From Phormidium tenue FACHB-1052 (GTDB lineage Bacteria > Cyanobacteriota > Cyanobacteriia > Phormidesmidales > Phormidesmidaceae): a DNA stretch of 64,000 nt. A model generated the notes under the pieces. The model did not search any database. It was not told where the DNA came from and worked only from the letters and a program-made list of their open reading frames with translations. Shown here in pieces: positions 46,742 through 53,691 of the stretch (positions are counted from its first letter, which is position 1; each line of letters starts with the position of its first letter). The stretch spans positions 124,001-188,000 of the forward strand of contig NZ_JACJQN010000011.1 of assembly GCF_014696675.1 (NCBI RefSeq), written 5' to 3'. A program made the translations under genes and the position numbers.

Positions 46742-47284
46742 TTATTCTGTCGGATGTTCTCGTAGCGCATATTTACAGCAGCCGGTGGCATCTATCTCTG
46801 CAAATACCTCGATTTTGGGATAGAAATCTTGAGCGTAAAAAGTACGGGGAAACGAGCTCATTAAAGACCTAATTTGAGACTTAGTGAATTTTTGCGGGAT
46901 CTTCCAAACGGCCCCATGCGCATACTCAGGAATAACGTAAATCATATCGAGCTTGTGCAGCAAGCGAATGGTCTGCTTTTTGTCAGACACCGATATTATT
47001 GTTAGATCATGGAAGTGAGATTTGAAGCCAGCCTCATAGGCGGCGAAATCACGCTCTAAACCATAACCTGAGCCGAATTCAAGCACTCGTCCATCTTCTC
47101 GCTCGACAAAGAACCCATTATTTCCGATGAGCCCGTCGTCCCAGTCGCCAGATGCAAAATAAGCTTTGCTTTGATAATAGAAATACCAGCCATATGGCTT
47201 CTCGATGGTTGCATCCTCGAACAAAGCGCAGTCTGATCCTATTTTGTTGAGTGCAATTTGCTTGGCTTCTTCAAACGTAATCAT
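46742..47284 (-). CDS. YrhB/Imm35-like protein, orphan immunity-type
   Basis: A 180-residue protein read from the ATG at 47284 (AGGA ribosome site). MITFEEAKQIALNKI and PYGWYFYYQSKAYFASGDWDD to GNNGFFVEREDGRVLEFG are the features of the YrhB/immunity-protein-35 fold. Imm35 proteins often neutralise a polymorphic toxin, but no toxin gene is adjacent. The C-terminal half (KKQTIRLLHKL, RTFYAQDFYPKI) is probably a second small domain. First of four accessory genes separated by REP-like units. Confidence 0.75.
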   Translation of the reverse strand: MITFEEAKQIALNKIGSDCALFEDATIEKPYGWYFYYQSKAYFASGDWDDGLIGNNGFFVEREDGRVLEFGSGYGLERDFAAYEAGFKSHFHDLTIISVSDKKQTIRLLHKLDMIYVIPEYAHGAVWKIPQKFTKSQIRSLMSSFPRTFYAQDFYPKIEVFAEIDATGCCKYALREHPTE

Positions 47285-47340
47285 AATTCCTATGATATGC
47301 AACTGAGCCGCGGGCAAGCAACGCGACTATGTATAAAGTA

Positions 47341-47488
47341 TCAGTTAATAGATTGGGTTGAGCTAGCGATCGCGATCGCGTAGGGTGTGTTTTGCGCTCA
47401 GCGTCTCCTTGAGGAGAAACTCAACACCTGCCGCTGAGATTGTTGGGTTTGCTTCGTCAACCTAACCTACAAGAGATCTGCGATCGCA
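47341..47488. repeat. REP-like unit A
   Basis: Contains GATTGGGTTGAGCTAGCGA near one end and TTGTTGGGTTTGCTTCGTCAA with CCTAACCTAC and AGATCTGCGATCGC at the other. The last 14 bases recur at 48101-48114 and 50044-50057. It lies just beyond the 3' end of the GFA gene. Confidence 0.75.
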
Positions 47489-47531
47489 TTCAATTTGGTT
47501 CAGCCCATCGGACGAACCCATGTACATACCG

Positions 47532-47957
47532 TTATACTTGTGCGCCTGGGGAGGGCGATTGCGAAAAGTGTGGCAATTCCTCATTCAGGCAAACCCAAGG
47601 GGCCGCGCTTGATGTCCAAATGTCTAGCGCAGGGGAGAAATCGCTTTGGTCGTCAAATGTTGTAAAGCGTATGGATATGAAATCTGGCATCGCTTCGCCG
47701 GTTGTGAACAAGGGACTACCGCAGTTCGAGCAGAAGCTTCGTGTGGTCTGAGCGCCACTTGACGCGCGAACAGAATATTCTTTTGGTGAGCCGGTGACTT
47801 TGATGGATTTTGTTGATACGACTACGCCAGATGCGAACGGTGCTCCGCTGGATAGTTGGCAATCACTGCAATGACAATTCAGCATTGCCAAAGGCGCACT
47901 GTGACACTCGTAGCGTATGGCACCGCAAGCGCAGCCGCCTGAAAATGGAACATTCAT
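47532..47957 (-). CDS. GFA/CENP-V-family zinc protein
   Basis: A 141-residue protein of the glutathione-dependent formaldehyde-activating (GFA) fold. Zinc-binding Cys: GGCACGAIRYEC, LNCHCSDC and RSFCSNCGSPLF. Family members include S-hydroxymethylglutathione synthase, but many act elsewhere and the role here is open. It lies between two REP-like units on the minus strand. Confidence 0.9.
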   Translation of the reverse strand: MNVPFSGGCACGAIRYECHSAPLAMLNCHCSDCQLSSGAPFASGVVVSTKSIKVTGSPKEYSVRASSGAQTTRSFCSNCGSPLFTTGEAMPDFISIRFTTFDDQSDFSPALDIWTSSAAPWVCLNEELPHFSQSPSPGAQV

Positions 47958-47994
47958 AAAAGACCTCTTTGCTTGGCTCTCTGTGAAATTTAGT

Positions 47995-48114
47995 TAGTAG
48001 GTTTGGGTTGAGCTAGCATTTGTGAAGCATCTCCCTTAGGAGAAAAACCAACATCTGCTGCTGAGATTGTTGGGTTTCCTTCGTCAACCTAACCCACAGA
48101 AGATCTGCGATCGC
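47995..48114. repeat. REP-like unit B
   Basis: Same order as unit A: TTTGGGTTGAGCTAGCATTT, then GCTGAGATTGTTGGGTTTCC, TTCGTCAACCTAACCCACAG and AGATCTGCGATCGC (48101-48114). The hairpin arms are TTGGGTT/AACCCAA-like. It lies 42 bases beyond the stop of the 48157 gene. Confidence 0.78.
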
Positions 48115-48156
48115 GCTTCATAGTCCAACCAAAACGAATTGTTAGACTGCAAGCAC

Positions 48157-48933
48157 CTAGAAATCTTCTTCTGAAATCGTGTGCATCTGCACGTTACTAC
48201 TGCTCACATTGTATAGAGCTAACGTTAATCTACTAAACTGAATCTCACTCTCTGTTGGCACCTCCTCAAGATTAAACGCATCGGTACGTAAAAAAGCTCC
48301 TGAATTTAGATCACGATATCTAACTTCAAAATTCCCTGCTCTTATGTTCTCAACCGTAAATACGTCCTTAGCACGGACAAAGAAGACTCGTACTGGTCTT
48401 GGAGAGGGAGTATCAAGGGAAAATAACTTTATAAATACGTCTGAGTCATTTTTTGAATTGTCAACGGTTAGAGATGAATAACCGTCTGTAAATTCCTGTG
48501 AATATCCATCTATGTAATCTGACGTTGATGGAAAAGAAGATCCATTATCTGCAACAGCCGGGCGAACAACAGATGGTGGGCTTGGTGAAGAAGGAGCTGT
48601 CTGAGACAGCGTTGGTACTGAGGGACTTGAACTAGGAACTATCCTTATAAGCAATTCGACTACTCCAAACAACGCACCTAAAAGAGCAATGGCGACAATA
48701 TAGACATTTCTCACTTGCCGCCAATTTAGAGGTACTCTTGTGACGAGATACTCGCTCGCCTTAAAAACCACGATATTTAACGAACTTCCGATAGGAACTA
48801 CTCTAAAAGAACCTAAGGGGATAATCGGTATATCGATTAGGACGAACCATTCAGTTGTGATAAACGATCCGTCTTCTAACAGATCTCTCTTTCCGTAGTA
48901 TTTTGTTCCAATTCTATAGAAAGTAGATGGCAT
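48157..48933 (-). CDS. Single-pass membrane protein with two modules, unknown function
   Basis: A 258-residue protein read from the ATG at 48933 (MPSTFYRIGTKYYGKRD); 26 upstream residues in frame are unlike the family. The N-terminal module (YGKRDLLEDGSFITTEWFV, IPIIPLGSFRV) recurs in diverse bacterial proteins. One membrane helix (YIVAIALLGALFGVVELLI) and a Ser/Pro linker follow. The C-terminal module (SLTVDNSKNDSDVFIKLF, VRVFFVRAKDVFTVENI, YRDLNSGAFLRTDAF) is a beta-rich domain seen in many bacterial surface or effector-type proteins. Codon use is AT-richer than the flanking core genes. Confidence 0.7.
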   Translation of the reverse strand: MPSTFYRIGTKYYGKRDLLEDGSFITTEWFVLIDIPIIPLGSFRVVPIGSSLNIVVFKASEYLVTRVPLNWRQVRNVYIVAIALLGALFGVVELLIRIVPSSSPSVPTLSQTAPSSPSPPSVVRPAVADNGSSFPSTSDYIDGYSQEFTDGYSSLTVDNSKNDSDVFIKLFSLDTPSPRPVRVFFVRAKDVFTVENIRAGNFEVRYRDLNSGAFLRTDAFNLEEVPTESEIQFSRLTLALYNVSSSNVQMHTISEEDF

Positions 48934-49333
48934 GGCGATGTAAATGGCATAGCGACTCTTACTTAAACACAAGTTTGACCTCCATCTACAGAAACTTGTG
49001 TATAATTTCAACTTATCTTCAAACTTTCTTCATCAGCAATTCTGAAATATTGTTTAATAGATAACTTTGCAACTACTTAACACAGACTGCTGAGAGATTA
49101 TCTTCAAGCACTCTTTCAATCAAAGTCTTTAGCGGTCTAAGTATGAGTTAAGTTGGGCATGAAAAGGTAGGTTGGGTGAAACGGAGTGAAACCCGACACC
49201 AAACTAGGCTTTGTTGGATTCTGCTGAGCGCCATCCAGTTAGTAGGTTGGGTTGAGCTAGCGAAACCCAACACTCACCGTTAATTTAGCACCCCACCTGC
49301 CTATCCTAGGTTTATTCCCGATGGGCAATTCCT
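48934..49333. repeat. Intergenic region with two partial REP-like units
   Basis: No gene. Positions about 49167-49200 hold GTAGGTTGGGTGAAACGGAG and GAAACCCGACACC; 49243-49272 hold TAGTAGGTTGGGTTGAGCTA and GCGAAACCCAACAC. These are the REP hairpin (GTTGGGTT/AACCCAAC) in the orientation leading into the RAYT gene. The first 230 bases show nothing. Confidence 0.7.
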
Positions 49334-49875
49334 ATGCAATACCGTCGTGCCAAAACGGCTGGTGCCACTTATTTTTTCACTGTCGTTACTTTCAATCGCC
49401 AGCACCTATTTAAAACCGACGCAACTATTCAGCTTCTTTGACACGCCTTTTACACTGTCAAACAGCGCTACTCTTTTGACATTAATGCCATTGTCCTTTT
49501 ACCCGATCATCCCCATGTATTTGGACATTGCCCGAAGACGACGCTAATTTCTCTATGCGCTGGCGGCTGGTCAAAACTTACTTCAGTCGGCATTGCCCAG
49601 AAAAACACAAATGTTATCGCTCGTTAGCTCGTTTGAAGAAACAGGAACAGGCTATCTGGCAACGGCGATTTTGGGAACACCAGATTCGTAATGAAGGAGA
49701 CTTTGAACGGCATGTTGATTATATTCATTACAATCTAGTGAGTCACCAGTTAGTAGATGCCCCTTGTAACTGGCCTTATTCGAGCTTCCGTCGTTATGTT
49801 GAGCAGGGGGTTTACCCAAACGATTGGGGAGCTGGTAGAGAAATCACTTTTCAAGACACAGTGGGTTGGGAATAA
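49334..49875 (+). pseudogene. Decayed REP-associated tyrosine transposase (RAYT, IS200/Y1 family)
   Basis: Reading from 49334 gives MQYRRAKTAGATYFFTVVT, the standard RAYT start, interrupted by a TGA at 49439-49441, then INAIVLLPDHPHVFG with the HUH motif (DHPH). About 49526 the frame shifts by one lost base, and LPEDDANFSMRWRLVKTYFS continues in another frame to HVDYIHYNLVSHQLVDAP, which holds the catalytic Tyr. So both active-site motifs remain but one stop and one frameshift break the gene. It is flanked by REP-like hairpins on both sides, as expected for this family. Confidence 0.9.
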
Positions 49876-49884
49876 AATTTTTTA

Positions 49885-50057
49885 GAATTGTTGGGTTTCG
49901 CAGCTAACCCAACTAGCGCGTCCAGATCAATCTGTAGGTTGGTGTTGAGGCTCGGTGAAACCCAACATATCCTCGACTGAGTTAGGTTTTCATTTTGTTC
50001 AACTGGAATTGTTGGGTTTCGCTGGCTCAACCCAACCTACAGGAGATCTGCGATCGC
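49885..50057. repeat. REP-like cluster downstream of the RAYT remnant
   Basis: Three hairpin-type units: TTGTTGGGTTTCGCAGCTAA with CCCAAC; GTAGGTTGGTGTTGAGGCTC with GAAACCCAACA; and TTGTTGGGTTTCGCTGGCTC with AACCCAACCTACAGGAG and AGATCTGCGATCGC at 50044-50057. It ends 21 bases from the stop of the 50079 gene. Confidence 0.8.
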
Positions 50058-50078
50058 GCTTTTGTCTCTTGAATGTAT

Positions 50079-51017
50079 TTAGCGCGACAGTTTCCCGTTA
50101 AACGATTTTCTGATTTCATTCAAAATCTTTTCATATTCCAGCTTGTATTTGTGATTCTCTCTTATCTGCCAATCAACTTCTTCTTCAAAATTTTCGATCC
50201 CGAAATCATCAACAATTTCTTCCAAGCCTTGTTTTGAACGAATGTTTACTAAACGAGTTTTGCCTAGCCGAAACTGACTGAAGGCGCGTAGTACCACGTT
50301 TAAATGGCTAAGATCTTCTTCCTCAAAGAAAATTTCACCTTCGTGAGCTGTCTGCTTTGCGGATCTCAGTTGATTAGCAAAGTTAAGAAGATTATCTTCA
50401 CTTGCACGCTCCCATAGGTCATCTCCAGCTAATCTTAATGCTTGTAAACTTTTCCAAACGTTACAGTAAGCTTCAAATTGAGAGTTAGCATAAGCCTGTT
50501 TTGGATTGGTAATACCAATTTGTTGTGAAAAGAAAGCAAATTGTTCAATAAGAGTAGCTTGATTACCGACAAACTGTTGAATTGTGATATTGCCACCTGC
50601 ATTTAACGCTTGAGCAGCTAGACCACTTGTAGGATTCATTCCAGAAGTGTTTGAAGGAAGATCTTCTTGTGCGTTGCTACTGGACAAAATTACATCATCT
50701 CTAGCTCTAATGTTTTCTGCATCAATACCTTGTCCAGTTCTCTCATCTGCCACAAATCTTCCTTCTCGGCTTGTTACACCCTTAGCTTTAATGCCACCTC
50801 TGTAACCTAAAATGTTTGGACTTTCTGTCTTGAGACTTAACCAATACCCAGCTAGCAAACCAACAATCGCGAATAGAACCATCCATAAAATCGTTCGATC
50901 ATTAAATTTCTCACTAATCGCTCGCTGCTGAATAGCCGCAGCAATCAAGTTGAGAATAACATTAACAATAGCGCCAATAAAAAGACCAAGAACTGGGTAT
51001 GTATATTTTTCTTGCAT
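50079..51017 (-). CDS. Membrane protein with C-terminal helical domain, unknown function
   Basis: A 312-residue protein. Two N-terminal membrane helices (LGLFIGAIVNVILNLIAAAI and ILWMVLFAIVGLLAGYWLS) are followed by a short beta-like region with IDAENIRARDDVIL and by ALNAGGNITIQQFVGNQATL, a Gly/Asn/Gln-rich stretch. From about residue 155 a helical domain continues (YCNVWKSLQALRLAGDDLWE, EEEDLSHLNVVLRAF). No family is recognised. The AT-rich codon use matches the 48157 gene and differs from core genes nearby. Confidence 0.7.
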   Translation of the reverse strand: MQEKYTYPVLGLFIGAIVNVILNLIAAAIQQRAISEKFNDRTILWMVLFAIVGLLAGYWLSLKTESPNILGYRGGIKAKGVTSREGRFVADERTGQGIDAENIRARDDVILSSSNAQEDLPSNTSGMNPTSGLAAQALNAGGNITIQQFVGNQATLIEQFAFFSQQIGITNPKQAYANSQFEAYCNVWKSLQALRLAGDDLWERASEDNLLNFANQLRSAKQTAHEGEIFFEEEDLSHLNVVLRAFSQFRLGKTRLVNIRSKQGLEEIVDDFGIENFEEEVDWQIRENHKYKLEYEKILNEIRKSFNGKLSR

Positions 51018-51139
51018 AAACTAACATCGGAACTGTGTTTGAATATTAACAAAGATAACTACACATGCATCAGAACTCTGCAATGCAGATTCCTTAAATT
51101 ACCTTTCAACTTGTCTGTCTAGTTATATATTAAGTGTCA

Positions 51140-51350
51140 TATTCGCTGGATGAGACCCTCCACAATCGGCATTATCTGTTAGATCTGCGGGATAACACCC
51201 GGTTCTTAAGAAATTAAACATCAAATCTGCTGGATAAGCCTGGCGTTTCGGGGTTTTATTCAGTAGGTTTGAGGCTTAAGCAGGGAGATTGGGGGTATTG
51301 TCCGTCAAAAGTGCTGGATAATATCCCCAAATTAGGGTTTATCCAGCATT
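51140..51350. repeat. CTGGATAA repeat cluster with a long hairpin
   Basis: Variants of the motif occur as CGCTGGATGA (about 51143), TGCGGGATAA (about 51186), TGCTGGATAA (about 51228), TGCTGGATAA (51312) and the inverse TTATCCAGCA (51339-51348). The last two form a 10-base stem at 51312-51348, with inner CCC/GGG pairing. There is no gene in 51018-51460. Confidence 0.65.
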
Positions 51351-51462
51351 TGCTAATGCCAGTACCGCAGTCCCCTAATTGGTCAAAGAAGGAAAGCGAT
51401 TCTCCTCACGCCTTTTCACTACGGTTGACGAGTTGCTTTTGCACTAGTACACTCATCCACTA

Positions 51463-51597
51463 AGCCGTTCGACCAGAGCGGTTGCCACACAGAACTCGAA
51501 AACTTTGGCGCTGCCGGAAGGTGCGGCTAACACCAACCGACAGCTAACCCCGCAAATCTAACGGGCAGATTGCGAGGCTAGGGAGATCGTACCCTAG
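51463..51597 (+). ncRNA. Candidate structured RNA of about 135 bases (HEARO/omega-RNA-like possible)
   Basis: Four consecutive stems: AGCCG/CGGTT (51463-51467 with 51479-51483); GCTG-C-CGG with CCG-A-CAGC (51510-51517 with 51537-51544) enclosing GGTG/CACC (51520-51523 with 51531-51534); CGCAA-TCT with AGATTGCG (51551-51559 with 51567-51574); and CTAGGG/CCCTAG (51578-51583 with 51592-51597). A CCC at 51548-51550 can also pair with the GGG at 51563-51565 as a pseudoknot. No reading frame explains this. Strand is set by the order of wobble pairs and the downstream plus gene; HEARO likeness is from memory only. No IscB gene is present. Confidence 0.5.
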
Positions 51598-51717
51598 TCA
51601 CTCCAGTTTGCACTTCAACTGCGGGTGGCTAGGGTTTTCGCGTTCTGTTTTCCTCACCCTTCCACCCCTTGCGGGGGCAGGGCTTGCTCACCGCAACCAA
51701 AAAAGGAAACAGAACCG

Positions 51718-52029
51718 ATGTTTGAATATCTCGAACCTAGCGATCATGATGAGTCTGAGGTTGATCCAGGGACCGGGTCCCTGCCGCTGCCACCCAGGTC
51801 TGGAGCTATTAACAAAGGGACCCGGTCCCTAAACCCCGAGAAAGTGCGCCACCTGCTCTATGGCAGTTTGGCCGCCATCGATCGCACCATCAAAATCCTC
51901 CACTCCCTCGGCTACGCCAACCCCAACGACTGGAGCGATCCCATCCCCGTGCCACCGAGCAGTGCCGCAGCAACCGACCACCCCAACCAATGGATGGTGA
52001 TCATGACCAAGACCCTACTCATTGAGTAG
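51718..52029 (+). CDS. Small conserved cyanobacterial protein, with in-frame repeat insert
   Basis: A 103-residue protein with an AAAGGAAA ribosome site upstream. MFEYLEPSDHDESEVD begins it, and the conserved part is NPEKVRHLLYGSLAAIDRTI to LGYANPNDWSDPIP and MVIMTKTLLIE. Between them, coding for PGTGSLPLPPRSGAINKGTR, lie two inverted copies of the near-palindrome AGGGACCGGGTCCCT (51768-51782 and 51818-51832), apparently inserted in frame. The function is unknown; I believe related proteins occur in many filamentous cyanobacteria near mobile regions. Confidence 0.65.
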   Translation: MFEYLEPSDHDESEVDPGTGSLPLPPRSGAINKGTRSLNPEKVRHLLYGSLAAIDRTIKILHSLGYANPNDWSDPIPVPPSSAAATDHPNQWMVIMTKTLLIE

Positions 52030-52042
52030 CAGCTCCCAAAGA

Positions 52043-52099
52043 GACCGAGTGCCTGCTGTTGCTAGCAACGTCTTGGGTCAAGACAACAGGCACCCGGTC
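52043..52099. repeat. Large imperfect hairpin with nested palindrome
   Basis: Outer arms GACCGAGTGCCTGCTGTT (52043-52060) and ACAACAGGCACCCGGTC (52083-52099) pair with few mismatches. Inside is the perfect 12-base palindrome GTTGCTAGCAAC (52058-52069). The GACCGGGT-type ends are related to the repeats in the preceding gene. Confidence 0.7.
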
Positions 52100-52108
52100 G
52101 CTAAACGC

Positions 52109-52273
52109 AAACTGGCACAGCTGTTTAACGATCAGCGCCCTGTGATCGTTAAACACAGCCCTGTGATCGTTAAACTGGCACAGCTGTTTAGCAAACTGGC
52201 ATAGCTGTTTAGCGATCATCACTCGCTGATCGTTAAACACAGCCCTGTGCTCGTTAAACTGGCACATCTGTTT
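52109..52273. repeat. Dense array of short direct and inverted repeats (iteron- or centromere-like)
   Basis: Two interlocking motifs. AAACTGGCACAGCTGTTTA occurs at 52109-52127 and 52172-52190, with variants at 52193-52211 and 52256-52273. TGTGATCGTTAAAC occurs at 52141-52154 and 52162-52175, with variants at 52227-52238 and 52246-52259, and inverted as GTTTAACGATCA at 52123-52134 and GTTTAGCGATCA at 52207-52218. The rest of 52274-52548 shows no feature. The array lies about 0.8 kb from parR and could be its binding site or a plasmid-derived iteron set. Confidence 0.75.
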
Positions 52274-52548
52274 GATAATTTCACTCCACAACTTAGCTCT
52301 GTGCAGGCTACAGCAATCCCTCTGCCCTGCGTTGGCTAGTTTCACTCCGCCATTTGACCGAGGTTTGGCAAAAACCTCCTGTTTCTGGTGCGATCGCAAA
52401 TTCACCGGGCAGCATTACCTCATGAGACTACGCCGTACCGATCAAAGAGTTGAACTTGCAGCTCTACGGCCCAAAATTCCTGAAAATCTGGCCTCAAGGC
52501 CAAAAACTCAAAAAACATCAAACTCCTAAACATAATGAGGTAACTATC

Positions 52549-52911
52549 ATGGCTATTGTTGATACCAGCCGCCGTCTACCAACCCGCTCCATACTGCAAG
52601 ACATCGAGGCATACGAAGGGCTTGCCGCCGTCCGAGAGTACACCGCCCGTCGCCCAGAAGCTTCCGCCGAGGTGCTGCAAGCTAATCTAAAAGCCATGCA
52701 GGCCAAGCAGCAAAAAGAAACCGAAATGCTGGCCCTAGCCAAAGCGGCTGCCGACGAAGCACGCCAAGCCGAGTGGGAATTCCACAATGGCGTAATGGCC
52801 ATGAAAGCAAACGTACGAGGTACATTTGGCCCCGACAGCCACGAAGCCCAGTCGGTCGGCTATAAGAAAAAATCCGATCGCAAACGTCCCCGTCGCCGCA
52901 CAGCGGCTTAA
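52549..52911 (+). CDS. Small conserved helical protein, unknown
   Basis: A 120-residue protein read from the ATG at 52549, which has a GAGGT ribosome site eight bases upstream; an open extension upstream is not family-like. It begins VDTSRRLPTRSILQDIEAYE, has a central coiled-coil-like helix (LQANLKAMQAKQQKETEML, AAADEARQAEWEFHNGVMAM), and ends basic (YKKKSDRKRPRRRTA). The RRLPTRS entry, AEWEFHN core and KKKS tail recur in a widespread family of unknown role. A hairpin terminator follows the stop. Confidence 0.72.
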   Translation: MAIVDTSRRLPTRSILQDIEAYEGLAAVREYTARRPEASAEVLQANLKAMQAKQQKETEMLALAKAAADEARQAEWEFHNGVMAMKANVRGTFGPDSHEAQSVGYKKKSDRKRPRRRTAA

Positions 52912-52943
52912 CGACTGGTGCTCCCGCTTTAGCCTTGCTAATC

Positions 52944-52980
52944 AAAGAACCCCGACTTCTTCAAAAAGCCGGGGTTCTTT
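52944..52980 (+). terminator. Probable terminator hairpin
   Basis: Arms AAAGAACCCCG and CGGGGTTCTTT, 11 base pairs, with a 15-base loop, 33 bases after the 52549 gene. The T-tract is weak, but this hairpin type is common at cyanobacterial 3' ends. Confidence 0.65.
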
Positions 52981-53086
52981 GGGTTTAACATAGTGCAGCG
53001 TCAAGCTTAACTTTTTGGGTCTTGTAGTAGGGTGCATAACGCTCAGGCGAGGCTCCGCCAACGCAAAGCCATGCACCATGCAGGGG

Positions 53087-53542
53087 CTAAAAATCATCAA
53101 TTAAGCCACTCAGGCGAGCCAAAACGGGATCTTCAGGCACCTCTTCAACTTCTTCTGCGTAGTGCACATCGTCTGAGACTGGCTGGGGAAAACTTGGGAC
53201 AGCAGAACCAGAGCCAGCCAGATGAACCACCTGAAGAGACAACTGCGCCAGTTGAGCCTCCAACCGCTCTAATCGGTTTTTCTCTTGGGCAAAAAAACGC
53301 TGCTCTACACTGAGCAGCTGAGCCTCAAGGCTCTCGATGCGTTTGTCTGTTGATGGTTGACTAGGGTAAGAGTGATTACTCAGCAAAAGCTGGTGGAGCG
53401 CTTCTTTGCACAGGCCGCTAAAACTCAAGCCCGGCTGTCTATCTAGCTCAGCCTTTATAGCCGCTAATAGATGTTGATCAAGCTCACTTTGACGAAAAAG
53501 AACCAACTTCTTCGTCTGGCGTAACCACTTCAATACCATCAT
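53087..53542 (-). CDS. parR: ParR-like ribbon-helix-helix DNA-binding adaptor
   Basis: A 151-residue protein read from the ATG at 53542 (AGGA ribosome site). Residues about 8-55 form a ribbon-helix-helix: KKLVLFRQSELDQHLLAAIK and LSFSGLCKEALHQLLLS. A coiled-coil segment follows (RIESLEAQLLSVEQRFFAQE), then an acidic stretch and a C-terminal helix DPVLARLSGLIDDF, matching the layout of ParR, whose C-terminal helix binds the end of ParM filaments. It lies 149 bases downstream of an actin-like parM on the same strand. Family similarity to known ParR is weak at sequence level, so the call rests on layout and context. Confidence 0.7.
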   Translation of the reverse strand: MMVLKWLRQTKKLVLFRQSELDQHLLAAIKAELDRQPGLSFSGLCKEALHQLLLSNHSYPSQPSTDKRIESLEAQLLSVEQRFFAQEKNRLERLEAQLAQLSLQVVHLAGSGSAVPSFPQPVSDDVHYAEEVEEVPEDPVLARLSGLIDDF

Positions 53543-53691
53543 TCTCATCCTGAAACCATGGTGCCACCCACTGGTCAAAATCCCTTCCCAATCGACGCAG
53601 AGTTTGCTTTCCTAAAACACTCATTCCAGCAAGCAAAATCAACATTCGATTAGGAAGAGATTAGGCACGGCTAACGCCCAAATCAAAAAGC

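Noticed and set aside
47341-50057. attC-like integron sites, because GTTGGGT and ACCCAAC fit the GTTRRRY/RYYYAAC core
   Set aside because: No integron integrase is present, the elements are single simple hairpins, and a RAYT remnant explains them better as REP sequences.
47433-50057. CRISPR array, because of recurring AGATCTGCGATCGC
   Set aside because: Copies are hundreds to thousands of bases apart with genes between, and include the HIP1 octamer.
52019-52405. A 128-residue minus-strand frame with periodic AVFND(Q/H)R peptides
   Set aside because: The periodicity is a by-product of the DNA repeat array; there is no ribosome site or family similarity.
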